Shown: positions 1-8,752, counted from the stretch's first letter. The stretch: 64,000 nt of DNA from JANQPX01 sp041398025 (GCA_041398025.1 JAWKVM010000008.1:372001-436000), one strand, 5' to 3'. A program made the numbers and translations. Notes: generated from the sequence alone by a model not told the origin.

Positions 1-87
1 CGCTGCACTTGCCGTCACCATGCTCTCCGCTCGATCGGTCGCCCTTTTTTCTGCATTGCAGCATATGGATCCCGATCGCTCTGGAAT

Positions 88-101
88 TTGACCTAGGTCA
101 A
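88..101. promoter_or_regulatory. FNR/FixK-type anaerobox upstream of the DUF2189 gene
   Basis: TTGAC-CTAG-GTCAA is a perfect 14-bp dyad matching the FNR/FixK layout TTGAY-N4-RTCAA. Its centre (94.5) lies about 41.5 bp before a start point predicted from a -10-like GATTAT at 124-129, the spacing of a class II CRP/FNR promoter. Two similar boxes precede the next two stress genes, which strengthens the call. The start point is inferred, not mapped. Confidence 0.65.
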
Positions 102-217
102 AGGAAGGCCATTCACGCTCTGTGATTATAGAGCGCAAATTGTCGCATTGATTGAGAATTGAAACGGAGGATTCTCAATCACGTAGTTTAGATCGCCCGC
201 AACGAAGAGCGAGAGCC

Positions 218-1003
218 ATGGCCGAAGCCGCAGTTTCCACAACGTCAACGACGACGAGCATCAAAAAAATTCCACTGGACCGGCCCTGGAGATGGCTCGC
301 AGATGGCTTTTCGGATCTTCGGCGTGCACCGGCCGTGAGCCTCGGCTATGGCATTCTCTTCACGCTCGCGGGCTATGCGCTCGTCGCCAGTTTGTGGGCG
401 CTCGGCTGGATCTATCTGACCCTGCCGCTCGCCGCAGGCTTTCTGATCGTCGGCCCGCTCTTCGCCGTCGGCCTCTACGAGGTGAGCCGACGTCTGCAGG
501 CTGGAGAACCCGTCAGCTTCGCGGCCGCACTCGGAGCCTGGAAAAGGAATTCCGGGCAGATCGGGCTGATGGGCGTCGCTCTCCTGCTCCTGATGTTTGC
601 CTGGCTTCGCCTCGCCGCGATGATCTTCATGCTGTTTTTCGGGCTCGAGCCCCCTGCCCTCGATCATCTCGTGCAGCAGACCGTGCTCAGCCCGTCCGCC
701 CTCCCCTTCCTGGTGACGGGAACCGTCATCGGCGCCGTGCTCGCGGGCTTCGCCTTCGCCATCAGCGTCATCTCCATCCCGCTGCTGCTCGACCACGAGG
801 AAGCGAACGTGGTCACCGCGATCACCACCAGCATCGATGCGGTCAAGACCAATCCCGGTCCGATGCTGTTCTGGGCGGTCCTGGTCGTCCTGTTCGTCGG
901 CGCCGGCCTCGCCACATTCCTTCTCGGATTGATCATCACCCTGCCGCTGATCGGTCATGCGACCTGGCATGCCTATCGCGATCTCACGGAGGAGCAGCGC
1001 TGA
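218..1003 (+). CDS. DUF2189-type integral membrane protein
   Basis: A 261-residue polytopic membrane protein. After a short cytosolic, Thr/Ser-rich start come about five hydrophobic segments at roughly residues 45-68, 73-95, 118-145, 170-200 and 220-250. The pattern, with a LDRPWRWLADGFSDL-type lead-in and GPLFAVGLYEVSRRL after the second helix, fits the DUF2189 family, sometimes loosely annotated as cytochrome c oxidase subunit I-like. There are no haem or copper ligands that would support an oxidase role. The frame is open from 152, but the ATG at 218 follows a purine-rich AAGAGCGAGAG and starts just before family similarity. An anaerobox at 88-101 suggests oxygen-linked control. Function is unknown. 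Confidence 0.8.
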   Translation: MAEAAVSTTSTTTSIKKIPLDRPWRWLADGFSDLRRAPAVSLGYGILFTLAGYALVASLWALGWIYLTLPLAAGFLIVGPLFAVGLYEVSRRLQAGEPVSFAAALGAWKRNSGQIGLMGVALLLLMFAWLRLAAMIFMLFFGLEPPALDHLVQQTVLSPSALPFLVTGTVIGAVLAGFAFAISVISIPLLLDHEEANVVTAITTSIDAVKTNPGPMLFWAVLVVLFVGAGLATFLLGLIITLPLIGHATWHAYRDLTEEQR

Positions 1004-1005
1004 CC

Positions 1006-1176
1006 ATGCCCAACGACAGCACCAGTTCCTGGGTTCTCGGCATCATCATGGCGCTTCTGGCCCTGCTCGGGCTGGTCATGGCAAGCGCCGCGGTCGACCC
1101 GATCTTCTACGCGACCGGCCTCGCCGTCAGCCTGTTCGGTGTGCTCTTCATCTTCTTTCTGATCAAGCAAAGCTGA
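1006..1176 (+). CDS. Small two-helix membrane protein (56 aa)
   Basis: A 56-residue open frame starts 2 bp after the stop of the DUF2189 gene, so it is almost certainly co-transcribed and probably translationally coupled. The protein is nearly all hydrophobic: helix one about residues 9-28 (WVLGIIMALLALLGLVMA) and helix two about 33-53 (IFYATGLAVSLFGVLFIFF), with a short charged tail KQS. It has no recognised family motif. Likely a small accessory membrane protein for its neighbour or a respiratory complex; this is inference from position only. Confidence 0.6.
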   Translation: MPNDSTSSWVLGIIMALLALLGLVMASAAVDPIFYATGLAVSLFGVLFIFFLIKQS

Positions 1177-1311
1177 GGCTGACCTGCCTGCGGCAGGCGC
1201 CTGCTCAGACAACGACATCAGAGGAAATCTGGGGCCCGAGTTCTGCCGGGGAGGACGGCATCTTCACCCCTCGCGAACGCTCGCGCAGGGCCGCGGCATC
1301 GGAAAAGCCCC

Positions 1312-3051
1312 TTGGTCCATGTCCCGTTTCTGAGCGAAGTGATCGTGTTTCTGGTGGCGACTGTCGCAGTCGTGCCGCTGGCGCGCGCCCTTCGGCTCAG
1401 CCCGATCCTCGGCTATCTCGCGGTCGGCCTGCTGGCCGGACCCTCTGCGCTCGCGCTGATCGACAATGTCGGGGAAGTGCGCGCTTTTGCCGAACTCGGC
1501 GTGGTGTTCCTCCTGTTCGCGGTCGGGCTCGAGCTCTCGTTCGAACGGCTGAAGACCTTCGCACCGATGATCTTCGGCCTGGGTGCCGCGCAGGTGCTGG
1601 TGACCGCCGCCGCGATCGGCGCCATCGCCTGGCTGTTCGGCAACAGCGTCCAGGTCGCCGTGCTGCTCGGCCTCTGCCTGTCCCTGTCCTCGACCGCCAT
1701 GGTTATCCAGCTCCTGAGCGAGCGCGGTCAGCTCGTCACCCGCCATGGCCGCGCCTGCTTCGCCGTGCTGCTGTTCCAGGATCTGGCCGTCGTGCCGATC
1801 CTGATGCTGGTGACCGTGTTCGGCAGCCAGGGCGATGGCAGCGCCGTCGGCTTCGAGATGCTGTCGGTGCTGCTGAAGGCGCTGCTCGCCACCGGCGTGA
1901 TCGTCCTGCTCGGCCATTTCCTCCTGCCGCGCCTGTTTCATCTGGTGAGCTCGAGCCAGGCGCCCGAGGTGTTCGTGGCGATGGCGCTCCTGACCATCCT
2001 CGCCACCTCGCTCGCCACCGGCATGGCCGGTCTTTCCATGGCGCTCGGCGCCTTCCTGGCCGGGCTCCTTCTTTCCAAGACCGAGTTTCGCCACCAGATC
2101 GAGAGCGACATCGAGCCGTTCAAAGGCCTGCTGCTCGGCCTGTTCTTCATGTCCGTCGGCATGTCGATCGACCTCGCCGCGGTGGCAGATCGCGCCCTCC
2201 TGACCGGCCTTTCCGTGATCGGCCTGATCCTGCTCAAGGCCGGTGTGGTCTTGGGCCTCTGCCTTGCCTTCGGCCTCGCACGGGAAATCGCGGTGCGCGT
2301 CAGCCTGCTGCTCGCCGAGGCGGGCGAGTTCGCCTTCGTGGTGATCGGCGTCGCCACGCTGCAATATGACCTGATCCCCGATGACATCGCGCAGTTCATG
2401 GTGATCGTCGCCGGCATCTCCATGATGCTGACGCCGCTTCTCGCGCTTGCCGCCAACCTGCTCGGCGGGCATCTGCAAAGCTGGCGCGACGCGGCCGAAG
2501 GCAACGTCGACATCGGCGAACAGGACGGCCATGTCATCATTGCCGGCTTCGGGCGCGTCGGACGCGCGGTCGCGAAACTGCTCGCTGCGAGGGCCATCGC
2601 CTATGTCGCCGTGGATCGCGATCTGCAGCGCGTGCGCGAAGGGCGCAAGGAGGGCATGTCCGTGATCTATGGCGATGCTGCCGATCGCGACCTGCTCGAA
2701 AGGCTCGGCGCCGGGCATGCGGCTTTGGTGCTGGTCGCCCTCGGCGACGCAAGGGCAGCCACCCGCACGCTGCAGGCGATCCGCCGCCACTGGCCGAGCC
2801 TGAAGCTGCTCGCCCGCGCCCATGACGCCGAGCATGCCAGAGCACTCGGCGAGCTCGGCATCGAGGACGTGGTGCCGGAGACGCTGGAGGCCAGCCTGCA
2901 GCTCGGCGGCCTGGTGCTGCGCACCCTCGGCGTGCCGACACAGGCCGTGAACGACACCATCGAGCGCGCCCGTGCCGATGACTACAGCGGCTATCACGAG
3001 GTCGAGCAAGCCGACGCGGCCGAGCGCCCGCCCCGCCCCCATCCGGTTTGA
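1312..3051 (+). CDS. Kef-type monovalent cation:proton antiporter (CPA2) with TrkA-N domain
   Basis: A 579-residue CPA2 transporter. Residues 1 to about 390 form the roughly 12-helix Na+/H+-exchanger-like domain, with family motifs such as SPILGYLAVGLLAGP near the start and GAFLAGLLLSKTEFRHQIE near residue 245. Residues about 405-530 are an RCK/TrkA-N Rossmann domain: VIIAGFGRVGRAVAKLL holds the GxGxxG nucleotide loop and IYGDAADRDLL the next conserved turn. It should exchange K+ (or Na+) for protons across the inner membrane, gated by nucleotide or thiol adducts. TTG at 1312 is chosen because GGAAAAG sits about 8 bp upstream and the residues after it (VHVPFLSEVIVFL) match the usual family start. 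The stop codon lies inside the next anaerobox. Confidence 0.88.
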   Translation: MVHVPFLSEVIVFLVATVAVVPLARALRLSPILGYLAVGLLAGPSALALIDNVGEVRAFAELGVVFLLFAVGLELSFERLKTFAPMIFGLGAAQVLVTAAAIGAIAWLFGNSVQVAVLLGLCLSLSSTAMVIQLLSERGQLVTRHGRACFAVLLFQDLAVVPILMLVTVFGSQGDGSAVGFEMLSVLLKALLATGVIVLLGHFLLPRLFHLVSSSQAPEVFVAMALLTILATSLATGMAGLSMALGAFLAGLLLSKTEFRHQIESDIEPFKGLLLGLFFMSVGMSIDLAAVADRALLTGLSVIGLILLKAGVVLGLCLAFGLAREIAVRVSLLLAEAGEFAFVVIGVATLQYDLIPDDIAQFMVIVAGISMMLTPLLALAANLLGGHLQSWRDAAEGNVDIGEQDGHVIIAGFGRVGRAVAKLLAARAIAYVAVDRDLQRVREGRKEGMSVIYGDAADRDLLERLGAGHAALVLVALGDARAATRTLQAIRRHWPSLKLLARAHDAEHARALGELGIEDVVPETLEASLQLGGLVLRTLGVPTQAVNDTIERARADDYSGYHEVEQADAAERPPRPHPV

Positions 3052-3061
3052 CCGAGATCAA
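3048..3061. promoter_or_regulatory. FNR/FixK-type anaerobox before first universal stress protein
   Basis: TTGAC-CGAG-ATCAA matches TTGAY-N4-RTCAA and overlaps the stop codon of the antiporter gene. Its centre is about 41.5 bp upstream of a predicted start near 3096, with a -10-like CATCCT at 3084-3089. The gene start is at 3130. Confidence 0.65.
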
Positions 3062-3129
3062 AGCGAGCCCCCCTCGCCGCGCCCATCCTCCGTCAGAGAC
3101 CCCGGATCGCCAAGCCTGGAGCCCGCCGT

Positions 3130-3648
3130 ATGGAACGTCTGCTCGTTGCGCTCGATGGATCGGATCACAGCGACAAGGCCCTGCAGCTCGCGGCCGATCT
3201 CGCCGAGACCTACGGCGCCGAGCTGGTGCTCGTGCATGTCATGTCATCAGCCCCCCTCACCCTCGCCGAGCGCGAGATGGCGGCCGCGGAATATGCTGAT
3301 GAGCTCGCGAGCTGGTCCACGACGCGCAAGGGCACGGGCGAGCTCGAAGGCGGCCATGAGCTGCTGCTGCACTACAGCGATCTCACCCACCATTTTCGCG
3401 AGACCATGGGCAAGCACCTCCTGGCCACCGCCAGGAAGGCGCTGAGCGGCCGCCGGATCGAATCGATCCAGAGCCTGCTCGCGGACGGCGATCCGGCGGA
3501 GACCATCGCCAGGCTCGCCAAGGACAGGAAGGCGGACGCCATCGTTATCGGCAGCCGCGGGCTCAGCGACGTCAAGGGGCTGTTCCTCGGCAGCGTCTCC
3601 CACAAGGTCGGCCACCTCGCCGAATGCACCTGCATCACCGTCAAGTAG
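3130..3648 (+). CDS. Universal stress protein, single UspA domain
   Basis: A 172-residue UspA-superfamily protein of the alpha/beta Rossmann-like fold. It opens with the typical MERLLVALDGSDHSDKAL strand-loop-helix and closes with the ATP-binding signature GSRGLSDVKGLFLGSVSHKV, which keeps the G-2x-G-9x-GS spacing of ATP-binding Usp proteins. An insertion around residues 50-80 (HELLLHYSDLTHHF) is longer than in the shortest Usp proteins. GGAG lies 9 bp upstream of the ATG. The anaerobox at 3048-3061 suggests induction when oxygen falls, as seen for stress proteins under FNR/FixK control in other proteobacteria. Client processes cannot be told from sequence. Confidence 0.9.
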   Translation: MERLLVALDGSDHSDKALQLAADLAETYGAELVLVHVMSSAPLTLAEREMAAAEYADELASWSTTRKGTGELEGGHELLLHYSDLTHHFRETMGKHLLATARKALSGRRIESIQSLLADGDPAETIARLAKDRKADAIVIGSRGLSDVKGLFLGSVSHKVGHLAECTCITVK

Positions 3649-3675
3649 GTGGCCGCTACGAGCGGCTGCGATGGT

Positions 3676-3689
3676 TTGATTCGGATCAA
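3676..3689. promoter_or_regulatory. FNR/FixK-type anaerobox, consensus match
   Basis: TTGAT-TCGG-ATCAA is an exact match to the FNR consensus TTGAT-N4-ATCAA. It sits 66 bp before the tandem universal stress gene, and a -10-like CATGCT at 3711-3716 places the box near -41.5. It is the strongest of the three boxes in this island. Confidence 0.75.
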
Positions 3690-3754
3690 GGCACGCGCCG
3701 CCTCGTCTGTCATGCTGTTCGAGATAGCCGGACCAGGCGCCAGGAGGATGGATC

Positions 3755-4624
3755 ATGACACCCCGCGTTTTGCTGACCCCTGTCTTCCATAGCCCCGAGG
3801 ACAAGCGCGCCCTGGAAACGGCCTTCGTTCTGGCGAGGCGCTTCAAGGCCCATGTCGACGCCGTCCTCGTGCAGCCCGATCCGGCCGACACCGTGCCGCT
3901 GATCGGCGAGGGCGTCTCGGCCGAGACCATCAGGCGCGTGATGGAAAGTGCAGCTGCGGCGATCGAGGAACGGCAGAAGGCGGCACGCGCCGTCTTCGAC
4001 AAGTCGCTCGCCGCCCACGGCTTCCTCCTCGCCGAGCACCCCGCCGCCGCGACCGGCAAGCCGTCCGCAAGCTTTCGCGAGATGATCGGCAGGAGCGAGG
4101 ACGTCCTGGCGCAGCAGGCGCTGCTCGCCGACCTCGTGGTGTTCGGCGCCGCCCGCTCCGACATCGCCTCCGACCTGCGCGCCGCGTTCGAGGCCGTGCT
4201 CCTCAGAGCCCGCCAGCCCATGCTGCTCGCACCGGTCGAGCCAACCAGCTATATCGGCCACAACGTCGCCATCGCCTGGAACGGCACGCCCGAGTCCAAA
4301 AGCGCGCTCGACGCCGCCCTGCCCTTCCTCGAGGACGCCGTCGCCGTCCACCTCCTGACCGCCACCAGCACGCGCACCGAAGCCGACGACCTGAACGCCG
4401 TCACCGACTATCTCGCCTGGCACGGCATCGCCAGCGAAGCCGTGGTCGTCGAGCCCGAAGACGAGACGGTCGGCGAGGCGCTGATGACCAAGGCCACCAC
4501 CATCGGCGCCGACCTCCTGGTAATGGGCGGCTACGGCCACACCCGCCTGCGCGAACGCATCCTAGGCGGCGTCACCCACCACATCACCACCCACCCCAAC
4601 CTGCCGATTCTGCTAGCGCATTGA
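3755..4624 (+). CDS. Tandem-domain universal stress protein
   Basis: A 289-residue protein with two UspA-like halves. Residues 1 to about 155 form a degenerate first domain lacking the glycine-rich ATP loop. Residues about 168-289 form a second domain starting with VAIAWNGTPESKSALDAALP and ending with GGYGHTRLRERILGGVTHHI, which keeps the G-2x-G-9x-G motif with T in place of the usual S. This arrangement, with only the second domain able to bind nucleotide, is common in tandem Usp proteins. AGGAGG lies 7 bp upstream of the start. The consensus anaerobox at 3676-3689 suggests low-oxygen induction. It is convergent with the TIR gene. Confidence 0.88.
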   Translation: MTPRVLLTPVFHSPEDKRALETAFVLARRFKAHVDAVLVQPDPADTVPLIGEGVSAETIRRVMESAAAAIEERQKAARAVFDKSLAAHGFLLAEHPAAATGKPSASFREMIGRSEDVLAQQALLADLVVFGAARSDIASDLRAAFEAVLLRARQPMLLAPVEPTSYIGHNVAIAWNGTPESKSALDAALPFLEDAVAVHLLTATSTRTEADDLNAVTDYLAWHGIASEAVVVEPEDETVGEALMTKATTIGADLLVMGGYGHTRLRERILGGVTHHITTHPNLPILLAH

Positions 4625-4692
4625 TTCAGACAGTCGCTACGCGCGACGGCGGGCCCGAGGCGGGCCAGCCCTGACTTGCCTGAGACTCGGAC

Positions 4693-7503
4693 CTACAGCC
4701 CGAGCTCTTCCTTGAGCGCCGCGACTTCCCCGTCGCGGCGGTGATAGCCGCAGGCGCTGACCAGCGCCTCGGCAGACGTGACGTGGACGCGCGCCGCATC
4801 TGGGTTGCCTTGCTTGATCTCAAGTCGAGAAATTTCGAGGTGGGCGTCGCATTTGTGCAGAAGCATGCCGCAGCGCTTCGCGATATTAATCGTCTCGTCG
4901 AGATCGCGGCGCGACCTATCGAATTCTTGCATTTCACGTAAGCAGGCCGCACGCGAGAGAAGGCCACGAATAACATTCTCGATGTTGTTCGCCAATCTAA
5001 GCTCATCTGTAGCTTTTCTTATTGTTGAGTACGCTTTGTCTAGATCAAATATGGCCATTCTAGCTTGACCGAGCGACAGACGACTTAGGCCTACATGCTG
5101 CAAACTAGCATTGACATCGTTGCAACCGCATTCAAGCGACTGCCTTGCTTCATCGAGAGCTTTTTGTTTTTGTCCTATTTCGATAAGAAGTTCACAATAT
5201 CTGTAACTCCAGAGCGACTCTAAACATGGCGCATCAGGCCGCTCCTTGCTCAAAATTCCTTCTGCCGCTCTAAAATGCTCCAGTGCTTCATCAAATTTGC
5301 CGCGCTTATGAAAAACTTCTGCTAGTGCTGTTCGTCTCGCTACCCGCTCATGTGTTTTTTTGCATCTTTCCGCATGATCTATCGACTCCTCAGCAAACAA
5401 TAGTGCTTGATCGATTCTACCCAAGACCAGATTTATTGCGCACATGTTCTCCGCACACCAAGAAGCATCTGTCCAACTTGATTGCTGTTTAGCTTCGATT
5501 AGTGCCGACTGACTCGCAAGAAGAGCGTTTTCAAACCTTCCAAGATTTCGGAGATCATAGGCCACCCAGGCTTTTACTTTCAGCTTATTAACTTGGCATA
5601 GATCTTGAACTGGAGATCTCCAGTCATCGTCTTCGAAAAAGCCAGACAATAATCCCAGATCGATGCCAAACGCTCCCAACTTTCTAATCTGATAGGCTTG
5701 CTGGTCGCCACGCCTTAGTCGACTATCATAAACTGAAGCTATTGAGGCATCGTAGCAGCCTGCCTGACAGCCATGATGCACTGCCAGGAAAAGCGGTGCC
5801 ATCTCGGCGAGTGTGTCTGGCTGGTGCTTTTTCTGCACGCCCTGCAGATGCTCATACAGCCGCTCATGCCCCAACTTCCACGCCTCGTCGCTCTTGTCCC
5901 TGAGTTGCGCACCGAAGTGCTCGCGCACGAGCGGGTGCGCGTCCAGCTCGTGCGGCGCAAGATGACTTTCGGGCGTCAGGAGACCGAGCGCGCGCAGCTC
6001 GTCGACAGTTTGGTCCCATACCGCCTTGCTGACCGGCAGGACAGCAGCATTCAAGCCGGGCACTGCGGGCTGTGCCCGAAGGGCGGCGATGCAGCCTGCA
6101 TCCGCTGGCCGGTCGAACAGCCCGAGCATCGCCAGAATGTCCGCCTTGGCGCTGTCGCCGAAGCGTTCGGCGAAGGCCGCCATCACCCGGCGGGGGTGTT
6201 TTCCTTCGTTTTCCTCGACGTCCGGCAGATCAGGAATGCTCGCGGCGTGCTCGATATGCGGCGTGCCGCACCACGTCAAAAAATTACCGAGCAGCTTGAC
6301 CGCATAGGCATGCTTGCCGAAATCCTTGACCGCCTGCTCCAGTGCTGCGTCCTCGCCCTCGATCCCGCTCACCCGCAGCAGCGCGCGGCCAGCGGTGATG
6401 GAGATGGTATCGAGGTCGAACTGCCCGACCTGGCATTCTTCCTCCTCGTGCCAGAGATCGCTGACCTCCTCGCGGGTGGAGATAAGGCAGAGGCCGGGAT
6501 TATTGCGACTGAGCTCGTCCAGCAGCACCTCCAGGCCGGGGTCCTTGATCTTGCCGCGGTCGAACGCCTGGCCGGACTGCAGCGGCTCCAGGCCATCGAG
6601 CAAGAGGAGGGTCCGTTTTTCCCGAACGAGATCCGCGAGATGCTGCCCGCGATCCCAGGGCGATTTGCTCTCACCTTTGGTCTCGTCGCCGAACCAGCCG
6701 AGCGCATGGCTGATGAACTCGTCCGCCGACGTAACCCGCTCCTTCGTCCCCTGGCTATAGAAGGACCATGCAAAAACCCGCTCTGCCCCCCGATAATTGT
6801 CGAGCGCCATATCCTCGACCCACGCCCTGATCAGGCTCGACTTGCCCACGCCGCCGGACGCTTTGAAGACAGCGACGTTGAGGGTGTTGCCGTTCCAGAT
6901 GCCGTCCAGCGCATCCAGCTCCTCGCGTCGTCCGAACAGCAGCTCGCCGGTCTGCGGCAGGCGGTCGATGTCGATATTTTCGGGCGGCTTGTTTGGGGAC
7001 GGTGGACGCTCGAACGCGTATCCCGGCTGCAGCATCTCGTAGGTCTGAGTCGCGACGGCGCTGAAGATCTGGGCGGGATTGTCCTTGAAATGGGTCGTCA
7101 CGCTCTGGCCATCGCGCGGAAACATCTGCAGGCGCTTCAGCCAGCGATGCGGCTGCCACACGCAGTCCTCGACGAGTACGGGAATGATCTCCAGATCCCC
7201 CCGGTTGCGCGCCTGCAGCAGATAGGCCACTTCCTCATCGAGACAGAAGGACGACGACAAGAAGTTCGAAGAGATCAGGCAGATGGCGACCTTGGTGCGG
7301 CTGAGGACGTCCTTGATCTCATGATACCAATCAACGCCGGCTTTGATCTGGCGGTCGTTCCAAACTTCGACCGTGCCAAGCTTCTCAAGGTTCTTGAGCT
7401 GCGGCAGCAACTTATCTTTCCAAGCCTCGTCCTTGTGACTGTAGCTGACAAAGACGATCGGCGGCTTGTCCGTGCGCACCAGGGTCTGAAGCGAGCTGGC
7501 CAT
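4693..7503 (-). CDS. TIR-STAND NTPase-TPR protein, conflict-system type
   Basis: A 936-residue three-part protein. Residues about 15-150 are a TIR domain (IVFVSYSHKD strand, then SSSFCLDEEVAYLL, where E90/E91 match the glutamate of NAD-cleaving bacterial TIRs). Residues about 180-420 are a STAND-type ATPase: Walker A GGVGKSS at 217-223, FAWSFYSQGT, Walker B LLLLDGLE at 299-306 and LCLISTREEV. The rest to 936 is helical and TPR-like (for example RGKFDEALEHFRAAEGIL). TIR-STAND proteins with these WSFYSQG/LDGLEPL motifs occur across bacteria and resemble immune receptors: the repeats sense, the NTPase oligomerises, TIR degrades NAD. That role is inferred. The 3' part (about 4693-5770) is plainly AT-richer than the 5' part, suggesting transfer or a chimeric origin. 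It stands alone, convergent with the stress gene. Confidence 0.85.
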   Translation of the reverse strand: MASSLQTLVRTDKPPIVFVSYSHKDEAWKDKLLPQLKNLEKLGTVEVWNDRQIKAGVDWYHEIKDVLSRTKVAICLISSNFLSSSFCLDEEVAYLLQARNRGDLEIIPVLVEDCVWQPHRWLKRLQMFPRDGQSVTTHFKDNPAQIFSAVATQTYEMLQPGYAFERPPSPNKPPENIDIDRLPQTGELLFGRREELDALDGIWNGNTLNVAVFKASGGVGKSSLIRAWVEDMALDNYRGAERVFAWSFYSQGTKERVTSADEFISHALGWFGDETKGESKSPWDRGQHLADLVREKRTLLLLDGLEPLQSGQAFDRGKIKDPGLEVLLDELSRNNPGLCLISTREEVSDLWHEEEECQVGQFDLDTISITAGRALLRVSGIEGEDAALEQAVKDFGKHAYAVKLLGNFLTWCGTPHIEHAASIPDLPDVEENEGKHPRRVMAAFAERFGDSAKADILAMLGLFDRPADAGCIAALRAQPAVPGLNAAVLPVSKAVWDQTVDELRALGLLTPESHLAPHELDAHPLVREHFGAQLRDKSDEAWKLGHERLYEHLQGVQKKHQPDTLAEMAPLFLAVHHGCQAGCYDASIASVYDSRLRRGDQQAYQIRKLGAFGIDLGLLSGFFEDDDWRSPVQDLCQVNKLKVKAWVAYDLRNLGRFENALLASQSALIEAKQQSSWTDASWCAENMCAINLVLGRIDQALLFAEESIDHAERCKKTHERVARRTALAEVFHKRGKFDEALEHFRAAEGILSKERPDAPCLESLWSYRYCELLIEIGQKQKALDEARQSLECGCNDVNASLQHVGLSRLSLGQARMAIFDLDKAYSTIRKATDELRLANNIENVIRGLLSRAACLREMQEFDRSRRDLDETINIAKRCGMLLHKCDAHLEISRLEIKQGNPDAARVHVTSAEALVSACGYHRRDGEVAALKEELGL

Positions 7504-7780
7504 CGTTCAAACACACTCTGAAATAGCAAGAGATCGAAACAGCTTCCCTTTATGCGTCAGCCCGAACGCCGCGCCAAGCCAATCTGCCGCCGGCCGCCCC
7601 GCGCCACCAAGTCAACGCCGTCGCGCGTCGCGACCGGAGGGGCTTGAAAGTGGGGGGGAAAGGGGTAGGGTTTTCTTAACGACACGAATAACAAACCTGG
7701 GAGGCTCGGGCGTGTCGGGGATTGGCGGGTGACGTGCCTGCCGATCGTTGGACGCGCCATGATGCCGGTGAGGCGGCTCC
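7504..7780. other. Divergent intergenic region between TIR gene and sugar importer
   Basis: This 277-bp gap must hold promoters for the TIR-STAND gene (leftwards) and the importer operon (rightwards). It contains a G-rich stretch near 7650-7670 followed by TTTTCTTAAC, but no clear -35/-10 pair or operator that I would defend. Confidence 0.4.
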
Positions 7781-8749
7781 ATGCTCGAAGGCCGGTTGCA
7801 GGCGAGCAAGGTGGATTCTGCCCGAGGCGGGCGGAAGGGCGGAGTCGGGCTCGGCGCCCGGCCGGGGGTGCTGTCGGTCTGGCTGAATAGCCAGCGCGTG
7901 GTCGGGACGCTGTTCGTGCTGCCTGCGTTGCTGATCCTCGCCTTCGTGGTGGTGTACCCGTTTCTGTCGGCGATCTGGATCAGCTTTCAGGACAAGATGG
8001 TGGGAGCGCCCGCGCGCTTCATCGGGCTCGGCAATTATGTCGAGTTGTTCAACGACCGCTATTTCGTCAAGACCATCCGGAACACGCTGGTCTACACGCT
8101 GTTCGCGGTCGGCATCAAATTCCTGCTCGGCCTGGCGATGGCCCTGGTGCTCGCCCAGCCGCGCCGGCTGGACTTCATCTGGCGCACCATCCTGTTCGTG
8201 CCCTGGGCGGTGCCGACTATCGTCGCGGCGCTGTCCTTTCGCTGGATCTACGACGATTTCAGCGGGCTCTTGAACAACTTCCTGATCGGCGCCTTCGGCA
8301 TGACCGACGTTATCTCCTGGCTGGGCGATCCGAACTACGCCATGGCCTCGGTGATCGCGGTCGTGGTCTGGTCGGGGACGCCCTTCTACACCATGAGCTT
8401 TCTCGCCGGCCTGAAGGCGATTCCCAAGGAGATGTACGAGGCCGCGCGCATCGACGGCGCCAATGTCTGGCAGGAGTTCTGGTACGTCACCATCCCGCAG
8501 ATGCGGAGCGTCTTTACCGTCGTCGTGATGCTCTCCACCATCTGGACCTCGACCAACCTGGTGATCGTCCAGGTGCTGACCAATGGCGGGCCGGCCAACA
8601 CCACCCAGATCCTGCCGAACCTCGCCTACAAATACGCGCTGGCGGCGAGCCGGCTCGGCATCGGGTCTGCGGTCAACATGGTGTTCTTCCCGATCCTGGC
8701 GGTGCTGATCTACGTGCTGTCCCGCCGGATGCTGGCAGAGCGGGAGTAG
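7781..8749 (+). CDS. Sugar ABC transporter permease (MalF/UgpA type)
   Basis: A 322-residue inner-membrane permease of the carbohydrate uptake-1 type. After a cytosolic N-terminus of about 40 residues come six predicted helices; the first is GTLFVLPALLILAFVVVYPFL. The EAA loop that docks the ATPase is intact (EAARIDGANVWQEFWYVTIP, about residues 223-242). It heads an operon of two permeases and a binding protein. No ATPase gene lies nearby, so a shared MsmK/UgpC-like ATPase encoded elsewhere is likely. Flanking hexuronate and idonate genes suggest a sugar acid or related sugar as substrate, by inference. Confidence 0.88.
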   Translation: MLEGRLQASKVDSARGGRKGGVGLGARPGVLSVWLNSQRVVGTLFVLPALLILAFVVVYPFLSAIWISFQDKMVGAPARFIGLGNYVELFNDRYFVKTIRNTLVYTLFAVGIKFLLGLAMALVLAQPRRLDFIWRTILFVPWAVPTIVAALSFRWIYDDFSGLLNNFLIGAFGMTDVISWLGDPNYAMASVIAVVVWSGTPFYTMSFLAGLKAIPKEMYEAARIDGANVWQEFWYVTIPQMRSVFTVVVMLSTIWTSTNLVIVQVLTNGGPANTTQILPNLAYKYALAASRLGIGSAVNMVFFPILAVLIYVLSRRMLAERE

Positions 8750-8752
8750 GCG

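Noticed and set aside
1264..3042. A 592-codon open frame on the minus strand opposite the Kef-type antiporter
   Set aside because: Its protein is a low-complexity His/Gln/Glu/Arg mix of the kind produced antisense to GC-rich membrane genes; the + strand frame has full family motifs.
5773..7521. A 582-codon open frame on the plus strand across the TIR-STAND gene
   Set aside because: No recognisable domains, while the minus-strand protein has TIR and Walker motifs in order.
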